A stretch of DNA of 64,000 nucleotides from JBGQBN01 sp041494805 (GTDB lineage Bacteria > Acidobacteriota > Terriglobia > Terriglobales > Acidobacteriaceae). The notes under the pieces are model-generated. The model searched no databases, had not been told where the DNA came from, and was given only the letters and a program-made list of their open reading frames with translations. Location: assembly GCA_041494805.1 (NCBI GenBank), contig JBGQBN010000014.1, forward strand, positions 17,408 through 81,407. The letters run 5' to 3'. Numbering within the stretch: position 1 is the stretch's first letter; every line of letters starts with the position of its first letter. Of this stretch, positions 26,252-35,348 are shown one piece after another. The position numbers were made by a program, and so were the translations under genes.

Positions 26252-26713
26252 ATGGATGAGACGCTCAAACAAGTAGGCGAATTACTGCTCGGATCGATCC
26301 CGACCATTATCTTCATGGTGTTGTTGTATGGGATCTATACCGTGCTCGTCCACAAGCCTTTGGTGAAGGTTCTGGCGGAGCGGCGTGGCCGGACTGAGGG
26401 GGCTGTCGAGAAGGCGCGGGCCGACATCGCTGCCGCCGAGGCGCGCACTGCGGAGTACGAACAGCGTTTACGGGAAGCCCGGATGGCGGTTTTCAAGGGC
26501 CAGGAGGCGCGCCGGCAGCAGGCTTTGCAGGTGCGGGCGGCGGCGCTGGCTGAGGCGCGGGAGAAGATGCAGGGGCAGGTCGAGTTGGCCCGGGCGGCTA
26601 TCGAGAAAGATCGGCTGGTGGCGCAGGCTGGTTTGCAGGCGGAGAGTGGAAGACTGGCTGCTGAAATTATTCGGACAGTCTTGCAGCCGGCTACGGCGGG
26701 TGGTGGGCGATGA
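26252..26713 (+). CDS. ATP synthase F0 subunit b' (short b-type stalk)
   Basis: Peripheral-stalk subunit. One N-terminal membrane helix (IPTIIFMVLLYGIYTVLVHKP, split by a Pro) is followed by a long, highly charged Ala/Glu/Arg coiled coil with the b-type motif KVLAERRGRTEGAVEKARAD. 153 residues. First gene of the operon; its end overlaps the next gene by 4 bp (ATGA at 26710), indicating translational coupling. No genes for subunits a or c precede it. Confidence 0.88.
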   Translation: MDETLKQVGELLLGSIPTIIFMVLLYGIYTVLVHKPLVKVLAERRGRTEGAVEKARADIAAAEARTAEYEQRLREARMAVFKGQEARRQQALQVRAAALAEAREKMQGQVELARAAIEKDRLVAQAGLQAESGRLAAEIIRTVLQPATAGGGR

Positions 26714-27528
26714 AGCGTGCTGCACGCGACATTTGGGCGGGATTGAGAGCGGCAGCGGGACGCCCCCGCCACAGCCGGCGGGACGCTACGATAGTGCGTG
26801 TAACGATTTGTATGTTGCTTCTTTTGCTGACTACGGCGGTGGGTCAGCAGAGTTCTGGTTCGCCGACGCAGTCTGAGCAGCGTCAAGTGGGGGGTGAGTC
26901 TGGCGCCCAGACTGCTACCCCTGCCGCCGAATCGGCCAAAGAATCGCGCGAGGCTGCGGGCGAGGACGAAACCGCTCAGTTCAAGCAATCGGCGTCAGTG
27001 AAATTCTTGGCGAAGCTCACGGGGCTGAGTTTGGACCATGCTTACTGGCTCAGTGTGCTGGTGAACTTTGCCGTGGTGGCCGGGCTTATTTTCTGGTTGT
27101 CAAAGAAGAATCTGCCGGGGATGTTCCGCAACCGCACGGCGTCCATCCAGAAGGCGATGGAAGAGGCGCGCAAGGCGAGCCAAGAGGCCAACCGGCGGCT
27201 GGCGGACATCGACACGCGGCTTTCCAAGCTGGATGTCGAGATCGGAAGTATGCACGCGGCCGCCGAGAAGGAGGCCGCTGCCGAAGAAGCGCGGATCAAA
27301 GCCGCAGCGGTGGAAGATACGCACAAGATTGTGGAGTTGGCGGAACAGGAGATCGCGGCGGCGGCCAAATCGGCAAGGCGCGAGCTGACGGCTTACGCGG
27401 CTGATCTGGCGGTCTCACTGGCAACCAAGCAGATCAAGGTGGATTCGGCCACGGACCAGGCGCTGATACGCAGCTTTGCGCAGCAACTCTCGGCCGACGG
27501 CGGCGCGTCGCGGAAGGACACGCAATAA
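26710..27528 (+). CDS. atpF: ATP synthase F0 subunit b with N-terminal signal-like extension
   Basis: A second b-type stalk subunit. The stalk membrane helix lies at about residues 108-130 (YWLSVLVNFAVVAGLIFWLS), followed by the coiled coil (RTASIQKAMEEARKASQEAN) that binds delta. Unlike standard ~160-residue b subunits, it has a ~105-residue N-terminal extension with a hydrophobic signal-like segment (VRVTICMLLLLLTTAVGQ) and a Gln/Ser/Glu-rich linker, which would be periplasmic. The start is set by the ATGA overlap. It ends 3 nt before atpH. Confidence 0.88.
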   Translation: MKRAARDIWAGLRAAAGRPRHSRRDATIVRVTICMLLLLLTTAVGQQSSGSPTQSEQRQVGGESGAQTATPAAESAKESREAAGEDETAQFKQSASVKFLAKLTGLSLDHAYWLSVLVNFAVVAGLIFWLSKKNLPGMFRNRTASIQKAMEEARKASQEANRRLADIDTRLSKLDVEIGSMHAAAEKEAAAEEARIKAAAVEDTHKIVELAEQEIAAAAKSARRELTAYAADLAVSLATKQIKVDSATDQALIRSFAQQLSADGGASRKDTQ

Positions 27529-27531
27529 CCC

Positions 27532-28068
27532 ATGGCCTCGGTGACCAACACTTACGCGCGCGCCTTCGCCGACGTGGTGTTCGACACCCGCCTGGACGCG
27601 GCCAAGACGTTGCGGGAAGCGCAGTCTCTGGCTGAGTTGGTGGCGCGCAGCAAACAACTGCGGGACGTGTGGGAGGCGCCTTCGATTCCAGCGGAGCAGA
27701 AGCGAGGTTTGCTGGATGCGATTGTGGCGCGCGAGGGGATTTCACGTTCGGTGCGGAATTTCATGGCGGTGCTGATTGATCACCGGCGCATCGGCTTCCT
27801 GGAGCCGATTGTGAAACAGTTTGAGCAGGAATTGAACCAGCGGCTAGGATTCGCGGAGGCAGAGATCACCAGCGCCCGGGAACTGGGCGAGGCCGAACGG
27901 CGCGCGCTTGAGGCTCGCGTGGAAAAATTGACCGGCAAAAAGGTGCGCGCTCAGTACTCGCAGGATGAGTCCCTCTTGGGAGGAGCCATTGTGAGAGTGG
28001 GTAGCACGATTTACGACGGCTCGGTGAAGGGACAGTTGGAAAGGATTAGGGCAGCTATTAGCTCTTAG
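27532..28068 (+). CDS. atpH: ATP synthase F1 subunit delta
   Basis: Links the alpha-beta head to the b stalk. It starts MASVTNTYARAFADVVFDTR and has the delta signature segment SVRNFMAVLIDHRRIGFLEPI, then the C-terminal SLLGGAIVRVGSTIYDGSVKGQL. 178 residues, normal. The last codons and stop (AAISS, then TAG) are encoded by the left arm of the repeat element that fills the spacer to atpA. Confidence 0.94.
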   Translation: MASVTNTYARAFADVVFDTRLDAAKTLREAQSLAELVARSKQLRDVWEAPSIPAEQKRGLLDAIVAREGISRSVRNFMAVLIDHRRIGFLEPIVKQFEQELNQRLGFAEAEITSARELGEAERRALEARVEKLTGKKVRAQYSQDESLLGGAIVRVGSTIYDGSVKGQLERIRAAISS

Positions 28069-28204
28069 CCTTTAGCTTTTAGCTTGAACCCAGGTCGGAC
28101 TTGGGGATGAATCCTTCAAACATCTTTAACCGCAAAGATCGCTAAGAAAGGCCGCCAAGGGCACAAGAAAGGGCTAACAGCTAGGAGCTAAAAGCTAAGA
28201 GCTG
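28052..28204. repeat. Inverted repeat, TTAGC family, in the atpH-atpA spacer
   Basis: Left arm 28052-28085 (CAGCTATTAGCTCTTAGCC and on) overlaps the atpH 3' end and stop codon. Right arm 28171-28204 (GGGCTAACAGCTAGGAGCTA then AAAGCTAAGAGCTG) ends 5 nt before the atpA ATG. The loop carries a CGCAAAG-family word block (28127-28162). The AGGAG within the right arm is the only Shine-Dalgarno-like stretch near atpA but lies about 25 nt upstream of the ATG. Confidence 0.88.
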
Positions 28205-28209
28205 ATTTT

Positions 28210-29742
28210 ATGGCACAAATCAGAGCAGACGAGATCACGCAGCTCATCCGGCAGCAGATCGAGAACTACGAATCCAAGATTGCAGTGGATGAAGTAGGAA
28301 CGGTCATCACCCTGGGCGACGGTATTGCCCGCGTTCATGGCTTGGACAAGGTCATGGCCGGAGAGTTGCTCGCCTTCCCGCACGGGATCGCCGGCATCGC
28401 CATGAACCTGGAAGAAGACCAGGTGGGCGTGGTGCTGCTGGGCGAGTACACGGAAATCAGCGAGGGCGACGAGGTCAAGCGTACGGGGCGCATCATGAGC
28501 GTGCCGGTGGGCGATGCCATGGTCGGCCGCGTGGTGAATGCGCTGGGACAGCCGATTGACGACAAGGGTCCGATCGCCACTGATCAGTTCATCGCGCTCG
28601 AACGCCTCGCGCCTGGCGTCATTGACCGGCAGCCGGTGCGTGAGCCCATGGCGACCGGGCTCAAGGCGATCGACAGCATGATTCCGATCGGCCGCGGACA
28701 GCGCGAATTGATCATCGGCGACCGGCAGACGGGCAAGACTGCGGTGGCGCTCGACACCATCATCAACAACAAAGGCAATAACCTGATTTGTATCTACAAC
28801 GCTGTCGGGCAGAAGCGGTCTTCGATCGCCCAGGTGGTGAAGATTCTGCAGGACGCTGGCGCCATGGATTACACCATCGTGGTGGCGGCATCGGCGTCCG
28901 AGCCGGCCCCCATGCAGTACATTGCACCCTACTCGGCATGCGCCATGGGTGAGTACTTCCGCGATACCAAGCGGCATGCGCTGGTGATTTATGACGATCT
29001 TTCGAAGCATGCGGCATCGTATCGGGAGATTTCGCTGCTGTTGCGGCGGCCGCCGGGGCGCGAGGCGTATCCGGGAGATGTTTTCTATTTGCACTCACGT
29101 CTGCTGGAGCGCGCAGCCAAGTTGAGTGACAAAAATGGTGGCGGGTCGCTCACGGCATTGCCGATTATTGAGACGCAGGCAGGCGACGTTTCGGCGTACA
29201 TCCCGACCAACGTGATTTCAATCACCGACGGCCAAATCTTTCTGGAGACCGACTTGTTCAACAGCGGCGTTCGGCCTGCGGTGAACGTCGGTATCTCCGT
29301 GAGCCGCGTGGGCGGCAGCGCGCAGATTAAGGCCATGCGGCAGGTGGCTGGGAGTCTGAAACTGGAACTGGCACAATTTCGTGAACTAGCGGCATTTGCG
29401 CAGTTTGGCAGCGATCTGGATAAGGCCACGCAGGCGCAGCTCAATCGTGGCCAGCGGCTGGTCGAATTGCTCAAACAGAATCAGTTCTCGCCGTTGCCTT
29501 TCTCCAAGCAGATTCTGATCATCTTTGCCGGCACCAGCGGCTTTATGGATGACATGCCGGTACAGCAGGTGCGCGAATTCGAGGCGCAGCTGTACAAGTT
29601 CGTGGACACGTCCAATCCGGGGCTGCTGCGCACGGTCATGGAGAAGAAAATGTTGGACGACAATCTGAAAGCCGAGATGAGCAAAATGATCAAGGAGTGC
29701 AAGGAAGCGTTTGTGGCGGAGCGGGCGACGGTAGGGAAATAG
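28210..29742 (+). CDS. atpA: ATP synthase F1 subunit alpha
   Basis: Non-catalytic nucleotide-binding subunit of the F1 hexamer. It starts MAQIRADEITQLIRQQIENY. The P-loop is GDRQTGKTAVALDTI (about residue 175). PAVNVGISVSRVGGSAQ is the alpha signature, with the conserved Arg finger region. 510 residues, typical. It lies between two repeat-filled spacers. The stop TAG is the first base triplet of the next repeat's left arm. Confidence 0.97.
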   Translation: MAQIRADEITQLIRQQIENYESKIAVDEVGTVITLGDGIARVHGLDKVMAGELLAFPHGIAGIAMNLEEDQVGVVLLGEYTEISEGDEVKRTGRIMSVPVGDAMVGRVVNALGQPIDDKGPIATDQFIALERLAPGVIDRQPVREPMATGLKAIDSMIPIGRGQRELIIGDRQTGKTAVALDTIINNKGNNLICIYNAVGQKRSSIAQVVKILQDAGAMDYTIVVAASASEPAPMQYIAPYSACAMGEYFRDTKRHALVIYDDLSKHAASYREISLLLRRPPGREAYPGDVFYLHSRLLERAAKLSDKNGGGSLTALPIIETQAGDVSAYIPTNVISITDGQIFLETDLFNSGVRPAVNVGISVSRVGGSAQIKAMRQVAGSLKLELAQFRELAAFAQFGSDLDKATQAQLNRGQRLVELLKQNQFSPLPFSKQILIIFAGTSGFMDDMPVQQVREFEAQLYKFVDTSNPGLLRTVMEKKMLDDNLKAEMSKMIKECKEAFVAERATVGK

Positions 29743-29823
29743 CACTTGGCAATTAGCACTTGGCATTTAGCCACGATAGGTTCTTGCTGGATGTACAGGG
29801 CCAGATGCTAAGTGCTAAGTGCT
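29741..29823. repeat. Inverted repeat, AGCACTTGGC/TTAGC family, in the atpA-atpG spacer
   Basis: Left arm 29741-29771 (AGCACTTGGCAATTAGCACT then TGGCATTTAGCC). Right arm 29802-29823 (CAGATGCTAAGTGCTAAGTG). The atpA stop codon is shared with the left arm. The right arm ends 25 nt before the atpG ATG. Confidence 0.85.
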
Positions 29824-29848
29824 TTCAGTTGCACCTAGGCAGCGATCA

Positions 29849-30904
<1,056 letters not shown>

Positions 30905-30906
30905 GG

Positions 30907-31032
30907 CAGCTATTAGCTGTTAGCCTTTAGCTCTTAGCTAGTTCCGAATGTTGCAGGATCTCAAACGACGGCGGAGATTTCTTGACATCAGTTGCAAAAG
31001 CTAAAGGCTAAGAGCTAATAGCTAGAAGCTGA
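30907..31032. repeat. Inverted repeat, TTAGC family, in the atpG-atpD spacer
   Basis: Left arm 30907-30940 (CAGCTATTAGCTGTTAGCC then TTTAGCTCTTAGCTA). Right arm 30998-31031 (AAGCTAAAGGCTAAGAGC then TAATAGCTAGAAGCTG). It begins 3 nt after the atpG stop and ends 7 nt before the atpD ATG. The right arm supplies a GAAGCTGAGG purine stretch that could serve as ribosome binding site. Confidence 0.88.
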
Positions 31033-31038
31033 GGTTTC

Positions 31039-32481
31039 ATGCCAGAACACATCGGACACGTAATTCAAGTTGCCGGGCCCGCCGTGGACGTGCAGTTTTC
31101 CGCGACCACGATGCCGCCGATTTACGAGGCGCTCAAGGTGGTGAGCGACGGATTTACCGTGCCGTCGCCCATCAGCGTGATCTTGGAAGTGCAGCAGCAC
31201 CTGGGCGAAAGCCGGGTACGCTGCGTAGCCATGCAGCCCACTGACGGCATGGTGCGCGGCATGAAAGCCATCGACCAGGGCGGGCCCATCTCCGTGCCCG
31301 TGGGGCGCGGCACATTGGGGCGCGTGATGAACGTGGTCGGCGAACCCGTAGACCAGTTGGGACCGATCCAGCATACCGCGAAAATGCCGATTCACCGGCC
31401 GGCGCCGCTGTTCGATGAGCAAGCCACCTCGGCAGAGATGTTCGAAACTGGCGTGAAAGTCATTGACCTGATCCAGCCCTTCTTGAAGGGCGGCAAGATC
31501 GGCTTGTTCGGCGGCGCGGGCGTGGGCAAGACCGTCATCATCATGGAGTTGATTAACAACGTTGCCAAGCAGCACGGCGGGTACTCCGTCTTCGCCGGCG
31601 TGGGCGAGCGCACACGCGAAGGAAACGATCTGTGGTTGGAGATGACTGAATCAGGCGTGATCAAGCCGGGTGATCCGGCGAACTCCAAAGCAGCGCTGAT
31701 TTATGGCCAGATGACGGAGCCGCCCGGGGCGCGTTTACGCGTGGCGCTGACGGGACTGACGGTCGCCGAATTTTTCCGCGACGAGGAAGGCGCGGACACG
31801 CTGCTGTTCATTGACAACATCTTCCGTTTCACTCAAGCGGGATCGGAAGTGTCGGCGCTGCTGGGCCGCATGCCCAGCGCCGTGGGCTACCAGCCGAATT
31901 TGGCGACGGAAATGGGAGAGCTGCAGGAGCGGATCACTTCCACCAAGAAGGGATCGGTGACCTCGGTGCAGGCGATTTACGTGCCTGCCGACGACTTGAC
32001 CGATCCGGCACCGGCTACCACGTTCGCTCACCTGGATGCGACCACGGTGCTGTCGCGAGCGTTGACGGAAATTGGAATTTATCCGGCGGTCGATCCGCTG
32101 GCTTCGACTTCGCGCATTCTTGACCCGCGCATCGTGGGCCAAGAGCACTACGATGTGGCACAGTTGGTGAAGAGAACACTGCAGACTTACAAAGACCTGC
32201 AGGACATCATCGCGATTCTGGGAATCGACGAACTGAGCGAAGACCAGAAAGTCACGGTGGCGCGGGCGCGCAAGATCCAGAAATTCCTGTCGCAACCGTT
32301 CCATGTGGCCGAACAGTTCACTGGCTCACCGGGGCGGTACGTGAAAGTCGCTGACACCGTGAAAGGCTTCAAGGGAATTGCCGAAGGCAAGTACGACGAT
32401 ATCCCGGAACAGGCCTTCTACATGAAGGGCACGATCGATGAGGTGTTGGAGGCGGCGGAGAAGCTGAGAGCAGTAGCCTGA
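31039..32481 (+). CDS. atpD: ATP synthase F1 subunit beta
   Basis: Catalytic subunit. P-loop GGAGVGKTVIIMELI, catalytic Glu in the GERTREGNDLW segment, ALTGLTVAEFFRDEEG, LLFIDNIFRFTQAGSEVSAL with Walker B, and SAVGYQPNLATEMGELQERI. 480 residues, standard. The start fits the family (GHVIQVAGPAVDVQF). Last but one gene of the operon, 11 nt before atpC. Confidence 0.97.
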   Translation: MPEHIGHVIQVAGPAVDVQFSATTMPPIYEALKVVSDGFTVPSPISVILEVQQHLGESRVRCVAMQPTDGMVRGMKAIDQGGPISVPVGRGTLGRVMNVVGEPVDQLGPIQHTAKMPIHRPAPLFDEQATSAEMFETGVKVIDLIQPFLKGGKIGLFGGAGVGKTVIIMELINNVAKQHGGYSVFAGVGERTREGNDLWLEMTESGVIKPGDPANSKAALIYGQMTEPPGARLRVALTGLTVAEFFRDEEGADTLLFIDNIFRFTQAGSEVSALLGRMPSAVGYQPNLATEMGELQERITSTKKGSVTSVQAIYVPADDLTDPAPATTFAHLDATTVLSRALTEIGIYPAVDPLASTSRILDPRIVGQEHYDVAQLVKRTLQTYKDLQDIIAILGIDELSEDQKVTVARARKIQKFLSQPFHVAEQFTGSPGRYVKVADTVKGFKGIAEGKYDDIPEQAFYMKGTIDEVLEAAEKLRAVA

Positions 32482-32492
32482 AGCCGTTGCAC

Positions 32493-32930
32493 ATGGCAGA
32501 CACTTTCCAACTCGAAATCGTCACCCCCGAGAAGATGGTCGTGCGGGACGTGGTGGAAGAAATAGAGATTCCCGGCAAGAAGGGATATCTGGGGATCCTG
32601 CCCGGGCATGCGCCGCTGATCACCGAACTGGCGGTGGGCGAGATCAGCTATCGCGCCGCCGGGACCACTCACTACCTGGCGGTGGCATGGGGCTTCGCCG
32701 AAGTGCTGTCCGACAAGGTCACGATCCTCGCGGAAAGGGCCGAACGTCCTGAGGAGATCGATGTCAAGCGGGCGCAGGCGGCGAAGCAACGCGCGGAAGA
32801 ACGCTTGAAAAGTGGTAAGACCGACGTGGACTTCGAGCGGGCCACGGGTGCTTTGCAGCGCGCGGAAACCCGGTTGCAGGTGGCGGAGAGGGCGGTCGTT
32901 AGCCGTCAGGCGGCAACTTCGAGAAGTTAA
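32493..32930 (+). CDS. atpC: ATP synthase F1 subunit epsilon
   Basis: Regulatory rotor subunit. ATG 32493 gives MADTFQLEIVTPEKMVVRD. The N-terminal beta-sandwich contains GYLGILPGHAPLITELAVGE and the C-terminal helical hairpin is Ala/Arg/Glu-rich (KRAQAAKQRAEERLKSGKTD). 145 residues. A TTG six nucleotides upstream is a less likely start. Last gene of the b'-b-delta-alpha-gamma-beta-epsilon operon. No obvious terminator follows directly. Confidence 0.94.
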   Translation: MADTFQLEIVTPEKMVVRDVVEEIEIPGKKGYLGILPGHAPLITELAVGEISYRAAGTTHYLAVAWGFAEVLSDKVTILAERAERPEEIDVKRAQAAKQRAEERLKSGKTDVDFERATGALQRAETRLQVAERAVVSRQAATSRS

Positions 32931-33275
32931 TGTTGTTCCTGCAATTCTCCTACGTGAAGTCTCTTTCCTTAGAATCGGAGGAGTTCCCTGGAGATACCCC
33001 CACGGGTAAAGCAAGATCTTAACGGCAACGGCATAGTAGAGATAACGCGCCCGCCCTGCAAAGAAGAAACTCAACATCACCCTCGTCCAGTGTTGAATGT
33101 TTGAAGTGCTTCTGCAAAGAACAATTCTCCGGTTGAATCTCCATTCTGCACAAAGAAGGTAAAACTTTTTACAAAGTGTTAACAACACACCAGGCCATTT
33201 CCCCTATGGTCGAAGCATCTATTACCAAGACCCCGTAATCCTGGAAATGAAGCCAAGTGTGCAAGAAGGAAGACC
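32931..33275. other. AT-richer spacer after the atp operon
   Basis: 345 bp with no supported gene. It becomes AT-rich from about 33160 (AACTTTTTACAAAGTGTTAA), likely the promoter region of the downstream receiver gene. I see no strong consensus promoter or terminator. Confidence 0.35.
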
Positions 33276-33677
33276 ATGAAGCCAAGCCAAGTACGTGTCT
33301 TATGCGTGGACTCCTCTGATTCCCGCCGCAACAAGCTGGCGGCGGTGCTGGAAGACGCCGACTTCGATGTTTGGACGGCGCACAACATTCGTGACGCCGT
33401 GCAGATGGCGGACGTGCTGCGGCCGGCCGCGGTCCTTGCCGACCAGTTCTCCACCCTCTGTCATGAACGCGACTTGGAGAAACTCAGGACCCTGTATCCG
33501 CAGCTGCCGGTGCTGGTGCATTCCGCCGCTCCCTCCATGGCTGTCTTGTCCGCCGATACGGGCGACTTTGCCGCGGTCCGTACTGGCGATCTTGAGATCG
33601 TGATGGCCATCCTGACGCTTTTGCTGGAATCGAATCATCCGAGCGGAACGGAGGCAGAAGCCGTTCACGCCACCTAA
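33276..33677 (+). CDS. Degenerate response-regulator receiver domain protein
   Basis: A 133-residue single-domain protein. It starts VRVLCVDSSDSRRNKLAAVL, matching the beta1/acidic pocket of receiver domains but with only one Asp followed by Ser. The phosphoacceptor position would be the Asp in VLADQF. The usual Thr/Ser is in PVLVHSA, and the conserved Lys near the end is replaced (AVRTGDLE). It has no output domain. AAGGA at 33267-33271 supports the start. It may be a phosphorylation-independent signalling protein; no kinase gene is adjacent. Confidence 0.7.
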   Translation: MKPSQVRVLCVDSSDSRRNKLAAVLEDADFDVWTAHNIRDAVQMADVLRPAAVLADQFSTLCHERDLEKLRTLYPQLPVLVHSAAPSMAVLSADTGDFAAVRTGDLEIVMAILTLLLESNHPSGTEAEAVHAT

Positions 33678-33791
33678 CGCGAGGCGATCGATCTTCCAGG
33701 CTCCGCCGAGAGGCCTCCCGCAGAAATCGCCGCTATCTCTTCCACAAACCCCAAGGCGATTTCTGCTCTCCCGGCGGCTTTCACTGCGCTC

Positions 33792-34421
33792 TCAGCGCGA
33801 AGTCTTTGCGGATTTCTCCGCCCGTCCCGTGCACTCCGCCTGGAACAACCGTTCATCCACCCGGTGCAGGCGCTGGGCCATGCCCGGACGCAGCAGCTTG
33901 TAGTGGTGGATCTCAAACAGGTAGTTCACGATGAACCAGATAGGTTTCTCCGTAGTCATCCATTCCCAATGATCGAAGCGAGCAAGGTTTACAGGACGTG
34001 AAAAAGTGCGTAGCGTCCGCTCCCGCCGCAGGTTGAAGTAGAGGTTGAAGTAGCTCATGGCCAGTTCCCGCGGTGTGCGATAGACCGGCTCGCGATAGCG
34101 GCATCCAGTGTAATTGGACTTGGCGATGGCGCCCCAATGGCCGTTCACTCGGTAGAGGCCGACGACGTGATCGGTATCGTGGTCGGCTTCAAAATCGAGA
34201 ATCAGCGGCTGGAATCCATTCGCCCGCAGCGCCGCGGCGGCAAAAATCGCTCCTTCGAGGCAATGCGATGTCTGCTCGTGCAGCACCAGTCGAGGCGACC
34301 AGGCAGTGTCGGCGAGGTGATAGGGCATGTCGTCGAGAAAGCGCTGAATGCCGTATGGGTTCTTCAGGCTGCGCAGCTTGCGCAGTTCGGCGGGAGTGAA
34401 GGCGTTCGCGGGATTTGCCAT
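33792..34421 (-). CDS. Transglutaminase-like hypothetical protein
   Basis: Start chosen at ATG 34421 (209 residues). The core SHCLEGAIFAAAALRANGFQ, then ILDFEADHDTDHVVGLYRVN and HWGAIAKSNYTGCRYREPVY, places a Cys, a His and further acidic residues in the order of transglutaminase/papain-like folds. That fold assignment is an inference from the Cys-Leu-Glu-Gly and Asp-His spacing. No signal peptide, so cytoplasmic. An in-frame start at 34463 or further up would overlap gph. Confidence 0.6.
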   Translation of the reverse strand: MANPANAFTPAELRKLRSLKNPYGIQRFLDDMPYHLADTAWSPRLVLHEQTSHCLEGAIFAAAALRANGFQPLILDFEADHDTDHVVGLYRVNGHWGAIAKSNYTGCRYREPVYRTPRELAMSYFNLYFNLRRERTLRTFSRPVNLARFDHWEWMTTEKPIWFIVNYLFEIHHYKLLRPGMAQRLHRVDERLFQAECTGRAEKSAKTSR

Positions 34422-34459
34422 CGTCGAGTGCAGTGTACCCGAAAGGCGGATTCCCGCAA

Positions 34460-35146
34460 TCATCCGAACAACTTCCCCAACTCCTGCGGCTTGTCCACGA
34501 CCACATCCGGGGGCGCTTCGCAGAGCGTGTGCGGAGCAAAGCCGTAGGTGACCCCGCAGGTCCACACGCCGGCATTGCGGCCGGTGATAACGTCAATCGA
34601 GGAATCTCCCACCATCACGGCCTCTTCCGGACGTGTTTTGGTCTCCCGCAAGATGGTCTGCGCACCGTGAGGATCAGGCTTCTTGGTGGGAAAGCTGTTG
34701 CCACCGTAAACGTGGATGAAAAATTCAGCGAGCCCCAGTGCTTCGACGATGGCCCGTGACGGGTGAACGGGCTTGTTGGAAAGCACGGCCATCTTTCGTC
34801 GGTTGCCGTTTGAGTTGTGGATGGCCGCAAGGGTTTCCTTGATGCCGTCGTACACATGGGTGTAGTCGAGTTTGTGGACGCGGTAGTAGGCGAGGAAGTA
34901 ATCCAGTGCCTCTTTCAGGAAGCCTTCATCTTTGGGGTCGCCCAGAGCACGCCGAACCAGCACGGGGGCGCCGTCCCCTACGTAGGAGGCCACCAGGTCA
35001 CCCGGCAGCTCGGGGCGTCCAAAGTGCCGCAGCATGGCGTTGACCGAGTGGACCAGGTCGAGGCGCGAGTCGATCAGGGTGCCGTCAAGGTCGAAGATCA
35101 GCAGCTTGATGGAGTGGGGGTCGAACTGGCGGTTGAACTTGATCAT
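34460..35146 (-). CDS. gph: HAD-family phosphoglycolate phosphatase
   Basis: Haloacid-dehalogenase hydrolase that probably clears 2-phosphoglycolate. Motif I LLIFDLDGTLIDSRLDLV, motif II VLSNKP, motif III Lys in TKKPDPHG, motif IV VMVGDSSIDVITGRNAG. The alpha-helical cap (residues ~30-95) matches the Gph type. 228 residues. Related HAD substrates cannot be excluded. It is upstream of the transglutaminase-like gene on the same strand (38 bp apart) and divergent from the E1 gene. Confidence 0.88.
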   Translation of the reverse strand: MIKFNRQFDPHSIKLLIFDLDGTLIDSRLDLVHSVNAMLRHFGRPELPGDLVASYVGDGAPVLVRRALGDPKDEGFLKEALDYFLAYYRVHKLDYTHVYDGIKETLAAIHNSNGNRRKMAVLSNKPVHPSRAIVEALGLAEFFIHVYGGNSFPTKKPDPHGAQTILRETKTRPEEAVMVGDSSIDVITGRNAGVWTCGVTYGFAPHTLCEAPPDVVVDKPQELGKLFG

Positions 35147-35182
35147 CGGTTACTGCTCAGGATAGCACTCAGGATTCAGCCC

Positions 35183-35274
35183 GCAGCACTTAGCATTTGG
35201 TCGTATGGGGTTGTTGCCGCAGCCGGTTAAGCCCCTCGAGGGGCTAAGTGCCAAATGCTCAATGCTAAGTGCTG
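35183..35274. repeat. Inverted repeat, AGCACTTAGC family, between divergent genes
   Basis: CAGCACTTAGCATTTGG on the left (35184-35200). TAAGTGCCAAATGCTC then AATGCTAAGTGCTGA on the right (35244-35274). This copy is in a divergent promoter region (gph / E1), so it cannot be explained as a transcription terminator for either gene. Confidence 0.8.
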
Positions 35275-35348
35275 ATTCCACCTTTCCCAACCCCCAATCA
35301 GCATTTACAATGCATTGGCGGTTCTCGAGTCCGTAGGCAGGGAAACGG

